This document shows, piece after piece, positions 1 to 10,034 of a stretch of 64,000 nucleotides of DNA; the stretch's first letter is position 1; each line of letters starts with the position of its first letter. Source of the DNA: Saccharina japonica. Its lineage: Eukaryota > Sar > Phaeophyceae > Laminariales > Laminariaceae. The position numbers were made by a program, and so were the translations under genes. Location: positions 315,799 to 379,798 of the forward strand of contig MEHQ01002309.1 of NCBI GenBank assembly GCA_008828725.1, in the 5' to 3' direction. The notes beneath the pieces were generated by a model. That model ran no database searches. It was not told the DNA's origin and saw only the letters and a list, made by a program, of their open reading frames with translations.

Positions 1-1126
1 AACTACAAGGTATTACAGCTAGTAGTATACTTGTTATTGGTCTCACATTGCACCCATGGCCATACTGACCGTGCGGCAGCCTGTGGTCACAAGAAAGACA
101 GGTCCGAACTATTGAAATTGAAGTTGTCCAGAGTTTTTGTTTTTTTTCGGGGAGCTATGAGTGATCAACGTTGAAGCTCATCATGCTATACATGCTATAC
201 CACACATCGTTGAGGATGGCAAAAATTTTACACTAATAATACTTTCGAATAATAAGAATTTTGTAAAGTATCCAGGGATGATTGATAATGTAATGCTATG
301 GTTAATAAAGTAAAAGGTGACAATTGATTGATTGTCAGATCGCAAATAAAAATGGAATAATAATACTGGCTGGTTGCGTAAGAATAATAACATGTTGTTA
401 TAGAACTGGGTGAGACACAGAGTATCACCGAAAATAAATAGCATCAACCGAAAACAACAACTACAAAAATAATAACGAAAAACAAATGTCAAGTACTCAA
501 AGAAGTTTCATAGGTGTATGTATGTGAATGGTATGATTGAGCTAAGCAGAGCTGCAGGCACATTCAAATTGCCAGATGGCAAAATGGAAAATAAGAATAA
601 GAGTAACTCTGGAGTGGAACAACGCTATGGAAAAGCACGAGGGAAAAATGCAACGCGGATTACAATAAGGGCCCGACCGTCTTACTACTGTATTAGTATT
701 CCTAGTACTACTACTACTACTGTTGTTGTAGTACGAAGTGGTATCCTATTCGCCATCTGACAATGTGCAAAATGCGTATTCCAACCATCACATCAACGAA
801 AAAAAGGGTACTGGTACCCACAGTAGAATCCAGTGGAAGTTGATATGGGCCAGATCCGAACACTCGACAAAATGCTACCAGCAATGAATGCAGCCGTCCC
901 TCCGTACCTGGTACCATTGATATTGGCTCTACCAACTGCTGTTACTCGACGTTTCACCGATCAAATCTAAAAGCAAAAGCGTGGCATTATTTACTCGTTT
1001 ATGACTTACCAATCAAATCTAACCAACTTTATTTATGATACTACTGCCGGGTGTTGAAGTCATACTCAGGCAGTACTACAGTACAACAGTAGTACGCAAC
1101 AACAATATCACTTGTTGTATTCTTAC

Positions 1127-2872
1127 TGCACGGCGTCGTCGCTTTTGATGGTCAGAGTGCCGCCTTCGACAGTAATCCTCTCCACTTCTCGTGAGTTCGT
1201 GTCTCGGCTCAGCCTCGGGCACTGGATAACTCCCACGCTCAAGGTGATGGTGGTGTCTCCGGTCAAGGGCGAAGGGACGTCCAGGTTGTTGTCCAGGGCA
1301 TCGCAGGCCGCCCTATTACGGGTGGAGCAGAAAACAGCAGCAGATCAAAACGTTGCGTGGAGATATTTAAGAAATAAAGACCAAAGGTTATGGTACCACT
1401 TTGTGGCTCGTTCATAATCTTATCAGCAACATAGTGCCAAAGAAAATGGGTGTACCCCTCGTATGGAGCATAAAGTTGGCCACTATGTTCCCCAAGATTG
1501 AAAAATCCAACAAAAAGGAGTGTCTCGCCATCATCTGACCCCTGAGATGAATAAATAAAAAAACATCTGTGAGTGAGCTCGAGGATTTCGTCGAAACTCA
1601 TCTTTGCTTCGTACGTAGCTGAGAGTAATACTTCGATCGCGCGTACTTACGGATTTTATATGTCCTCATGCAACAGGTACAACAGTAGTACAGATCGGTA
1701 CAAAGTATATAGTACCGAATAATTCGCGGATGGTTCCACGCTGTTGACAGCAGTCGTGCTTTGTGTGCACTGTAGACACCAAGACTCAATCTTCCGCATG
1801 TATCAGTATGTATATGTGTGCCCTCGATGAGAACACCTATGTGCCTGCCTACAAATCTACACGTACGTGCTATTGTTACCCTTGCCATCCAACCATGCCT
1901 GTGTAGCATGGGAATGGGCTTCGACGATAGTTGCACTACAGCAGTACTTGCTATTTATTGTGCTGTTGTTGTGTTCCTCCGACCCCTGGAATGTTCATAC
2001 GTAGCCTTTGTGCGAAGCTCTCTACCCCAAAGTGAAAAACACTGACTGTACGAACACACGACTATATACAGCAATATACCACGCCTCTATAATACTGTTA
2101 AATTATTATGTTGAGTATAGTGTACATAACTCAAGACTAGAGAGCTTGCACTTGCACTGTACAGCAGCAGTATTACAGGGGACCATAGTAAATAGGACCA
2201 AATATTGTTAGGAGAAATAGGTAAATATATAGTTTTTGGTGTGTCCGTAGGTCCTATTTACTACGCCCCTCCCGTAATAGCACCCTCTACGTACCTATAA
2301 CTAATGGACGAAAGCCCCGTAGAGGAAGCATATCGCCTGTATAGCAGTATTTCCTTTGATACGAGCCCTATACAGGCTATCGTCGACTGATGCATATATG
2401 TGCATCCCGTTTCTAACCAAAGCACGAGAAACAAGCTACATGCGGATACACTATACATAATTAAACGGAAGGGTAAGTAAACGAATTGATATGCGAACAA
2501 CGCCTATCTTTTGGTTTGTTTATTTTCGCATCCCAATTGGAGGGCGTAAGCTTTATTTTGACCCATCCGCCGGAGGATAAAAAAATAAAAATAAAAAAAT
2601 ATATTTTTTCCACTTTCCACACTTTTTCTCCAGCTGCCTCTCCCTTTTCGAAGTCATATATAAGACCCCCCTCTCCACTTAGATGCATGCCTCAAGGTTT
2701 TCCCGATAAAGGGTTCGGCACTATCTTGGTCTTGTCAACCCGTTGTACTCTCCTGTTACATACACACATACATACATGGCATAGGTAGAGAGCACAAAGC
2801 AAGGCAGACTGACCTGGCCCTGGACGAGGCACCCAGCAACAGCAAGTATCCCATGGCCCAAGACTTGACCAT
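1127..2872 (-). CDS. Gene A, 5' part (exons 1-2) of a secreted Pmp-like beta-helix protein; continues off the left edge
   Basis: Exon 1 is 2,872-2,814 (59 nt, from ATG) and encodes a signal peptide, MVKSWAMGYLLLLGASSRA: a basic start, a Leu-rich core and a small-residue end. Its donor is GTCAGT. Exon 2 is 1,312-1,127 (186 nt); it opens after TAATAG and closes before GTAAGA. Exon 1 ends in phase 2 and joins exon 2 in frame, giving ...RAACDAL, then a stretch containing VEGGTLTIKSDDAV. No stops are seen. The same two exons, with the same borders, occur in gene B (inverted, 13.6 kb away) and gene C. The next expected exon, by comparison with B more than 3 kb further on, lies outside the window. 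The exon pair and phases are seen directly; the family name is inferred from exons 5-11 of B and C. The 1.5-kb intron holds a 99-bp MITE and a small promoter-like module. Confidence 0.82.
1540..1680 (-). repeat. Promoter-like module with a short MSFDEILEL start, copy 1
   Basis: On the minus strand: a GGACATATAAAA box, CCGTAAGTACGCGCGATCG, an ACTCAGCT block, GCAAAG, then ATG at 1,601 opening MSFDEILELT. The following 112-codon frame runs into exon 2 of gene A and is not conserved in the other copies, so I do not call a gene. The palindrome's other arm has nothing at this place, so this copy is an insertion. The module is described in the findings. Confidence 0.5.
2176..2274 (+). mobile_element. 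99-bp TA-flanked MITE (GGACCATAGTA family), left-arm copy
   Basis: Terminal inverted repeats of the form CrGGGGACCATAGTAAATAGG and its complement, flanked by TA on both sides (2,174-2,175 and 2,275-2,276). TA flanks fit a Tc1/mariner-type non-autonomous element. The copy at the matching place in the right arm shows that it entered before the arms were duplicated. Confidence 0.75.
2539..2580 (-). repeat. 42-bp block shared with 56,373-56,414
   Basis: The minus strand reads TTATCCTCCGGCGGATGGGT, then CAAAATAAAGCTTACGCC, then CTCC. By eye all 42 bases match the block at 56,373-56,414 inside a retroelement relic. The right arm lacks it, so it arrived after the duplication. Its nature is unknown. 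Confidence 0.7.
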
Positions 2873-3005
2873 CGTTGCACTTGGAGGGTGGTAGTAGACG
2901 ATTGATATAGCGGTGGCAGGTGGGTTGTAGTGTTGTTGTGATGGTCTTCTTGCTGTGTGACGGTCGGGGGGCGAGAGGGGCGGGTGTATTGGCCGCACTC
3001 AGGAC
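2873..3005 (-). promoter_or_regulatory. Conserved upstream block of gene A
   Basis: The roughly 130 bp before the ATG are conserved in all three gene copies. They contain CCAATAC (2,992-2,986, 114 bp upstream), a CAACACTACAACCC stretch, CTGCCACCG, and a CAACGATGG start context. The same order of blocks precedes genes B and C. A CCAAT-box role is inferred; no TATA box is clear here. Confidence 0.55.
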
Positions 3006-4005
3006 AATGCCATACATAGGTGTATACAATATATATATACTCGTATATGATTGCCGGGGTAATTTCCATTAATTATTAAATATACTTCGTATAATAGTAA
3101 TGTGATCGAGTACTCGTATTATTAATTAAATCCCGATCGCGGAAATGTTCTTGTCGTTTCCTTCTGGTGGGAAACTTCTGAGCATCTGGACCACTGGGCA
3201 ACCACGCCCCATGCACAGAGTACTTGTTGCCCCCAAGTACTACTACTACTGTAGGGTATGTGAGAGCACAACAATGTGTATATGCACCCAAGGGTGCTCG
3301 ACGAAAAAAAGAAACGACCTACCAGGTACATTTATTTACACCCCTTCCCAGTGACAAAATGAAAAACACACCAACCAGTCAGCTCGTTGTTGGCACATAC
3401 CAGGTAAATATATATATTTTCGATGAAAACACGAAAACACGACTTTTTAACGTACGTAAGTGTTTATATTTTACCTGGTTTTAGTACAAAACCCCTGTCT
3501 GGGTCTCGTAAAAAGGATACTTCCTTTTAGTATATACCTCCTTTCGGTGTAATAATTTTTCGCGGACCCCTTTATTCCCTGGTGCACCAGAGTTAGCAGC
3601 ACGCGACCTGCTCGTGGTGCGCGTTGTTATTGTTTTGGACACATAAAAGGTCAATCGTACACTCAAAATGTGAGCAGTTCCAGCTCATTTTGTCCCCTTC
3701 CTTGTAGGCTTGAAATAAAAGTGTTACGCTGTTTTTCAAAGAAACAAGGGCGAAGTTACGACCAAGAAGCGTGCACTTCACGAGGAAGAACATTTATTTT
3801 GCGCCGCAAGGTTATTTATCAGCTGTGTATTCGTCGATCAGCACGAGAAAACGTGCCTAAACAAGAAGGACATACACCTTAAAGGTCGCCGGATGCGTCG
3901 AAAAACGCGCCGTTTTGTTTTCGAATGCGGCGTACGGAGAAAACGACGCCGAAAAATATCGAGTACGGCAAAGTACGGCGAAAAACATTTGAACATACAT
4001 GGCAT

Positions 4006-4310
4006 CAAGGGTGCACAAAAAAAAAAGTTATCGACACCACACACCCCCCCCCCCTATATTGAAGGGAAGAAACCGAACCGTTGTGATCCCAGAAAACAAT
4101 AAGTCAAGTTTTTTTTTTTATCACCCCCCCCCGACCAGCGAAAAACAAATATGGGGGGGTCTCTAAAACCAAGTAAAAAAAAGGGAACAAAAAACGAAAA
4201 AAAAATGTTTTTTGCTCATTTCGTCCTGTGATCACAGCGATCCGGTTTGTTTTTCATTCTGACCTTCCTAGGTGTGTGGTGTCGTTTTCTTTTTTTTTTG
4301 TGCACCCTTG
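4006..4310 (+). mobile_element. 305-bp MITE with CAAGGGTGCAC ends and a 7-bp target duplication
   Basis: The ends are CAAGGGTGCAC followed by an A tract at the left, and the complement at the right. Subterminal ACACCACACACC is inverted too. ATGGCAT flanks both sides (3,999-4,005 and 4,311-4,317). The right arm carries a single ATGACAT at the matching place, i.e. an empty site. The middle is rich in C and A/T runs with no frame. A half copy lies at 49,165-49,285. The superfamily is not clear; 7-8-bp duplications occur in hAT and some other DNA transposons. Confidence 0.75.
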
Positions 4311-4362
4311 ATGGCATTAAAAAAAATACATTGGTAACTCGAGCACCGAACAAAACGGCCTA

Positions 4363-6994
4363 CAGGGGTCCGCATGAAAGTTAGACCTGTTTTTGTTTCC
4401 AATTCTGCCGATACCTTTGTCAGAGATTATACTTATCAGTAGTCATCTCTTGATTAGGTAAACACCCATCTCATACAAGCAGGTGTTTTACAGCAGTAAG
4501 AGCAGAACCGTTTTTTCCCTTGTTCACTCACGTTTGTCTTATATGTGTTGAATCTTTTTATTTTTTATACCATGTAGTTGCAGTGCATTAAGTACGAGTG
4601 TTAATTAACAGTATGTCTTGTTGCAGCTTTAAAAACAGCTGGCAGTGTCCATATGTTCCTTTGTTTGTTTTAAATAAAATTATTATAAATACGTTTGTTT
4701 TATGGGCGGCAGGAACATAGCTGGGCTGTTCACTCCCATTCTTGTTGCGGAACGATGAACAGATTCACTGTTTTAGACTATTTTCTAACATCTTCTATTC
4801 CATTGTCGTTTTAACTGACTGGAATATAGTCACGTCTGATTAGTCAAGTATTATTATGGACTGATAGCTAAAACTTGCATAACACATGCAGAAACGCGTA
4901 CAATAGCAGAGCAGGATGTTTTGTATCCGCTTGTTTTGTATAACCCCCCGGGTAAAGTAGCAGGATGAGTCAACTCTCAGTGACGCATATTTAGTATGTT
5001 CCCCGCAACAACTATAGTATCGCTGTTGTGTGCAATGTATAAGAGCAGAACCGTTCTCCCTTGTTCGCTCACGATTGTCTTGTATGTGTTGAATGTTTGC
5101 TGGTTTGGAGTGTGTTCTTCTTTGTTTGGCATGTAACGCAGAGAAGTAAGTGTTATCGCATCACGGGGAGCTGTCAGAGATTATACTTATCAGTAGTCAT
5201 CATTTTTGCTGCTTGATAACACGTAACCTATCGAGTATACATTGCACATGTATATGTATAACAGGCAGCTTTCCAGACTGTTATCGTTTGTTGATACAGC
5301 ATTTAGCAGAAGGTTGTACTCGTACACATGAGTAAATAGTCTATAGTAAGATACGAATACTCGTAGCTACTTGTATAAGAAGATATCAACAAGTAAGATA
5401 TTAGATATGATACATAGCAAGTTTACACGCTCTATCATGTCTGGTATATGTTACCTGGCACCTGGTACCAAGTACTGGTGCGTGCTGTAGTTACGTACGT
5501 ACTCTGACGTACTGGTGAAAGATATCCACTCAGGATAATTATTGTAGGTATGTACGTACACGTACAAGTAAGTCTCAATGAGAGTAATATGTTGAATATA
5601 TGATAAACAGCAGTTTACAAGCTACATCATATCCAGCACATGTAGTACGGACGTACTGGTGAACGTTGAGAGGAACTATCCCTCTGTAACCGGTAACATA
5701 GTGTCAGTTGTTCCGGAAATAATCATACAAGCTACAAAGGGTCCGTACCCTAAAACAGCAGTAGTAGATACAGGGTCTGCTGTAGTAGATACAGGGTCTT
5801 CTATTTTTGTTGTTTGACTGAATTCCAAGGGTCCTCCCTTTTGTCTTTGAGCTACGAGTCGCGCACGTGTTCACCGCGCACACCAGCTCACTCCCACTTT
5901 GCTCACCATCTTCAGCTGAGCAAATCAATCAATCTACAATACTGGCCTGGAGTCGCCACCCATCTTCTTCTCTTACTCTTACTTGAAGCTCTTACCAGGT
6001 TCACTTCACGGTGACCTGCGTTTTGCCTCTCAATTCAGACTGTGTCTTCGCCGGTCGTCGGCAAGCGAGTCTAGACGTACACATCAGCTTCGTGCTGATA
6101 CACACGTCAATCGTCACAATCCAATAACCTTTACTAAAAGAACAAAGACAACAAATCACACGCCGTTTGTGTCCAACGGTGCCGTGAGTAAAAATGAAAA
6201 TTCGCGTTTGCGTCTTTTTTTTCCCATGTCTTTTTTGTTTAGTATTCACCCTCTCGAAGGCAGATTTCGTATAGGATTCCAAATGGCCTATTTTCAATAC
6301 ACTTATTTCCCGAAGGCTAGGAAAAGCACATTCTAGACACGATATTAAAAATCTAATCACGAACAATTGTGGTAATGGGCTATACGATCATCATGCAACT
6401 TGTTTTGGTGAAAAATATCCATTTTTGATGGCGCTGAAAAAAATCCGTTTCTGGGTTTTTTCCTTACTATCCATTTTTGATGGCGCTGAAAAAAAAATCC
6501 GTTTCTGGGTTTTTTCCCCACAGTAAGGAAAAAACCCAAAAACGGTTTTTTTTTCAGCGCCATCAAAAATGTGGATATTTTTCACCAAAACAAGTTGCAT
6601 GATGATCGTATAGCCTATCACCACAATTGTCAAGCTCGCAAAGTTGAGTATCTACTATTCAATCGGTTGAACTCACAGCTGACGTATTTATAATAATTTT
6701 ATTTAATTGTCCGTGATTAGATTTTTAATATCGTGTCTAGAATGTGCTTTTCCTAGCCTTCGGGAAATAAGTGTATTGAAAATAGGCCATTTGGAATCCT
6801 ATACGAAATCTGCCTTCGAAGGTGAATACTAAACAAAAACGACATGGGTAAAAAAAAGACGCAAACGCGAATTTTCATTTTTACTCACGGCACCGTTGGA
6901 CACAAACGGTGTGTGATCTGTTGTCTTCGTTCTTTCAGTCAAGGTATCGGCAGAATTGAAAAAAAATCAGGTCTAACTTTCATGCGGACCCCTG
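4363..6994 (+). mobile_element. 2.6-kb foldback element with CAGGGGTCCGCAT ends, TA-flanked
   Basis: The ends are CAGGGGTCCGCATGAAAG and its exact complement, with TA at 4,361-4,362 and 6,995-6,996. About 6,130-6,990 is a long hairpin, each side about 400 bp, with a centre near 6,500. It carries the same sequence as the hairpin at 22,453-23,281 (for example AATGAAAATTCGCGTT). Nested in its left half is a 1.7-kb insertion (4,418-6,126). No transposase frame is visible, so it is non-autonomous. TA duplication suggests Tc1/mariner-type mobilisation (inference). Confidence 0.72.
4418..6126. mobile_element. 1.7-kb insertion inside the foldback element, 5-bp target duplication
   Basis: It interrupts the left half of the hairpin between two copies of ACCTT (4,413-4,417 and 6,127-6,131); the intact right half has one copy. 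It begins TGTCAGAGATTATAC. That block recurs in direct orientation at 5,168, and an AGAGCAGAACCGTT block occurs at about 4,499 and 5,041, so two internal repeats are present in an A-B-B-A order. No protein-coding frame is convincing. A 5-bp duplication fits an LTR-type or similar element, but proper LTRs cannot be delimited. Confidence 0.55.
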
Positions 6995-7317
6995 TAGTTG
7001 TGTTTCACCTTGCTTAGTTAGGCGAAAACAATCCTCCTGGAAAAGTTTAGCCTGTGACGAGTCAGGCCCAACATATGTATATGTGTTTTCGCGTACGGCG
7101 AAGATGTCGTATAGGCCGCACCACCTTCTTCGCTTTCAGCAATTAAGAGGCGCGGCGCTTCAAAACCACGGAGCGACAAGCCTGTCTATCTACTATTAAT
7201 AATTATATATGCATTCACTTTGCATGCTTAACCCATTTAGAACTCAGAACTGAGCGGAAAATATCCCACACTAATTCCAAGTAGTTTGTCCCCAAATATT
7301 AAAATAAAATAAAAAAT

Positions 7318-7420
7318 CAACAGATAGCTGTGAGATCGAGGATTTCGTCGAAACTCATCTTTGCAAGCTGAGTGTGATACTTTGATCGCGCGTACTTTCG
7401 GGTATTTATTTATGTGTTTA
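7318..7420 (-). repeat. Promoter-like module, copy 2
   Basis: Same block order as the copy near 1,600: CGCGATCAAAG, CACACTCAGCT, GCAAAG, then ATG at about 7,358 opening MSFDEILDLT, followed by a stop and T/A-rich DNA. It pairs with the copy at 13,090-13,185 in the other arm, so it was present before the arms were duplicated. Confidence 0.5.
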
Positions 7421-8311
7421 GGGTATTCTCGGGTTGATATATATATATATATAATTCCGAAGGAGGAATTTTGGGGTTTCCGTCTGGTGGGACACGGCTG
7501 ACTGCTGAACGTCTGAGTCACCAACCACGCCACCACACCACACTGCTTGTGCATGCACATGCACAGCAGTGTGGGACAAATAAATGCGTACGCACGTACG
7601 CACCGTGTGCAGTGTCTGCTATATACACATGTTGAAACTGAAACCCCAGTTCGACCGCCTGGACTGCGTTTTTTGTGGTTGAGCTCCACAGCCTATTAAT
7701 AGATGACGTACGTGGCGGGCCACAGCAGTCTTCTAACCGTTGTGGGGGCGGGAAAATATGTATACACGACGATTAAAGGCGTGTAGACAGGTACGGCGGG
7801 ACCCGAAATAAACTAGAAAAAAAACGTACGCCAATATCTCCACCGAATCAAACCCACGGGAGGATGCAATATGTACTGTACGTATCGGATGATCACATGC
7901 GAAATACCTGTTTTTTTTCAGGAAAATTCCTGATACACATTTTTGTTTTTGTGGAATCACAACTATTATACTAAACAGTCCCGAATTAAGATACGTACCA
8001 GTACAGGAAGGATCGCGGAAATGAGAAGCGCGACAGACGCCTTGAAGTGGTCACACTCACTCCTAACCCCAATAGTAAGCTACGAACTGCGTTGGCGGTT
8101 CTTATGTTTTTATCGTGTTCCAGGAAGTGTCTTGGAACCACACTTTCAACTTTGAGCGATGCGCGTCAGCGCAGAAAGATTGTATGGTGGCTGGGCGGGT
8201 ATGTGTGGATTGGTGGGGGTACGTTGGTGGGTATGCGGGTTGCTGGGTGCGTCGGCTGGTGCGTGGGCTGGTTGGTCCAGAACCACCATGGCTGTTTGTA
8301 CCAGGTATATA

Positions 8312-9744
8312 CAGGGATCCGCATCTGAGTTTTCCCCGAAATTTATAAGAAATTTCTAAATCCTTTTTTGTTTTTTCATAGAATCAGAAAAAACGAACAG
8401 CCTAGATTGAAGATACGTTTTAAAACCAAGGGTATTTTGCCCCACCGATTCGTATGACGAAACAGAAGGCATGCTCGGCAACACAAGGAACTGGGCCCCC
8501 CTTCTACCCGATGCCGGTGTCATTTGAGCTCTGGTGGCCGGCACAATGCTCTCTGATCTGCCGGCAAGGCTTGTGTCTCCGAGCTGCTGCAAATCTGCAA
8601 ATCGCTCGTACTGAGTACGCCCTCTTACAAAATTAATGGGGCCCGAGCCAGCATCTCAGCCCCATGAAACCAAGGTTGAGATGCACGCCACAACCGACAG
8701 GGTCATTGTAACGTCGGCCGTTTCAAATTTGGTTGCTTGTATCGCTCGCGAGGTCAATCTGCTCGTACTCGTTCGTATCAGAAGTCAGTGGAGTCGCCGC
8801 GCGTCGGTTTTCGTCTACATCATCCTCGTAGATCAGAGGCTGAAACCTCGCTGATGGAGGCTTGTTTGGCTGCGACGACTTGAGGTCGTCTCCCAAGGTC
8901 AAAGGGACCACTTGAGAGGCTGAAGCTGGTCATGGGGTGCCTTGGCGAGGGAGAACGAGCTGCTGTTCAAAGCTGGTCCTTAATTTGCTCTGTTGAGGTT
9001 TTCGGGGTACATCTCTCTCTTGGCGAATCTGGACTGAGGGCAGCATTACCTCTGAAGGGCGAGACCATTTGCGTCGCCGATTGCTCTCCTCGAACCCTCT
9101 AGTAGAGGACCACAGCCACGCCAAATGTCCCTTGCGCCCCTCTTCCCTAGGTCGAGCACGAGTTGTACCTACGAGCAGCAGAATCTGCGTAAGTTTCCTC
9201 GATCAGCGAAACGATATTATTGTAGATATTTTGGTTCGAGTAATCGTAATTTGCGCATTTCTTACAGCAGTACCTGCACCGAACGAGTACGAGGAAATTG
9301 AGCCCGCGAACGATACAAGCAACAAAATTGGAAACGGCCGACGTTACAATGACCCTGTGGGTTGTGGCGTGCATGTCAACCTTGGTTTCGTTGGGATAAG
9401 ATGCTGGCTCGAGCCCCATTAATTTTGTAAAAGAGGGCGTACTCGGGACGAGCGATTTGCAGATTTGCAGCAGCTCGGGGACACAAGCCTTGCCGGCAGA
9501 TCCGAGAGCATTGCGCCGGCCACAATAGCTCAAATGACACGGACATCGGGTAGAAGGGAGCTCCGGTTCCTTGTGTTGCCGAGCATGCCTTCTGTTTCGT
9601 CACACTAATCGGTGGGGAAAAATACCTTTGGTTTTGAAACGTATATTCATTCTGGGCTGTTCGTTTTTATTTGTGATTCTACGTTTTTGTTTTAGTTTTT
9701 CAACTTTTCACAAATTTCGGGGAAAACTCAGATGCGGACCGCTG
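8312..9744 (+). mobile_element. 1.4-kb foldback element with CAGGGATCCGCAT ends, TA-flanked
   Basis: The ends are CAGGGATCCGCATCTGAG and CTCAGATGCGGACCGCTG, with TA at 8,310-8,311 and 9,745-9,746. The two arms (about 8,312-8,785 and 9,280-9,744) are near-complementary, including the ACGAAACAGAAGGCATGCTC block at both ends. The centre (8,786-9,279) is unique. Open frames in it are mirror images created by the arms. The end sequence resembles that of 4,363-6,994, so both probably belong to one family. Confidence 0.75.
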
Positions 9745-10034
9745 TAACTTCGTGCAAGAATGAGTACATACAGCAGTACAAAACAATAAACATAAAATGT
9801 ACGCTCGTACGTACGTACGTAGAATGTCACACCAAATCTAATATAGAAGCTTCGTAGTCGCTGCGTACTCGCTAGATACCACCGCCGTGCTATATGATCA
9901 TACACAGCAGCAGTGTACGTACCAGGTACCACAGGTACCACAGAGCACGAGCAGTACAAACTCGTACATCGCGAAATGTTCGTATGCTTTATAAATGTGA
10001 AGTTTCGAATTTGTGCGATACGATACGTTGTCAC

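Larger units (their letters stand above)
1..7988. repeat. Left arm of the giant inverted repeat
   Basis: Read on the minus strand, this segment matches 12,220-17,515 in order: the 17.4-kb end block, gene exon 2, intron 1 with its 99-bp MITE, exon 1, the upstream block, and about 4 kb of further upstream DNA ending near 7,988. It carries insertions that the other arm lacks: a module near 1,540-1,680, a 42-bp block at 2,539-2,580, a 305-bp MITE at 4,006-4,310 and a 2.6-kb element at 4,363-6,994. About 210-1,085 aligns only poorly. The outer limit is uncertain because the match fades at the window edge, so the arm could continue leftwards. Confidence 0.85.

Noticed and set aside
1263-1601. 112-codon frame MSFDEILELT... 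on the minus strand as a gene
   Set aside because: Only the first codons are shared by the four copies of the module. The rest is intron sequence running into exon 2 of gene A.
8356-9603. Mirror-image frames on both strands
   Set aside because: They are produced by the inverted arms of the foldback element at 8,312-9,744 and have no independent support.
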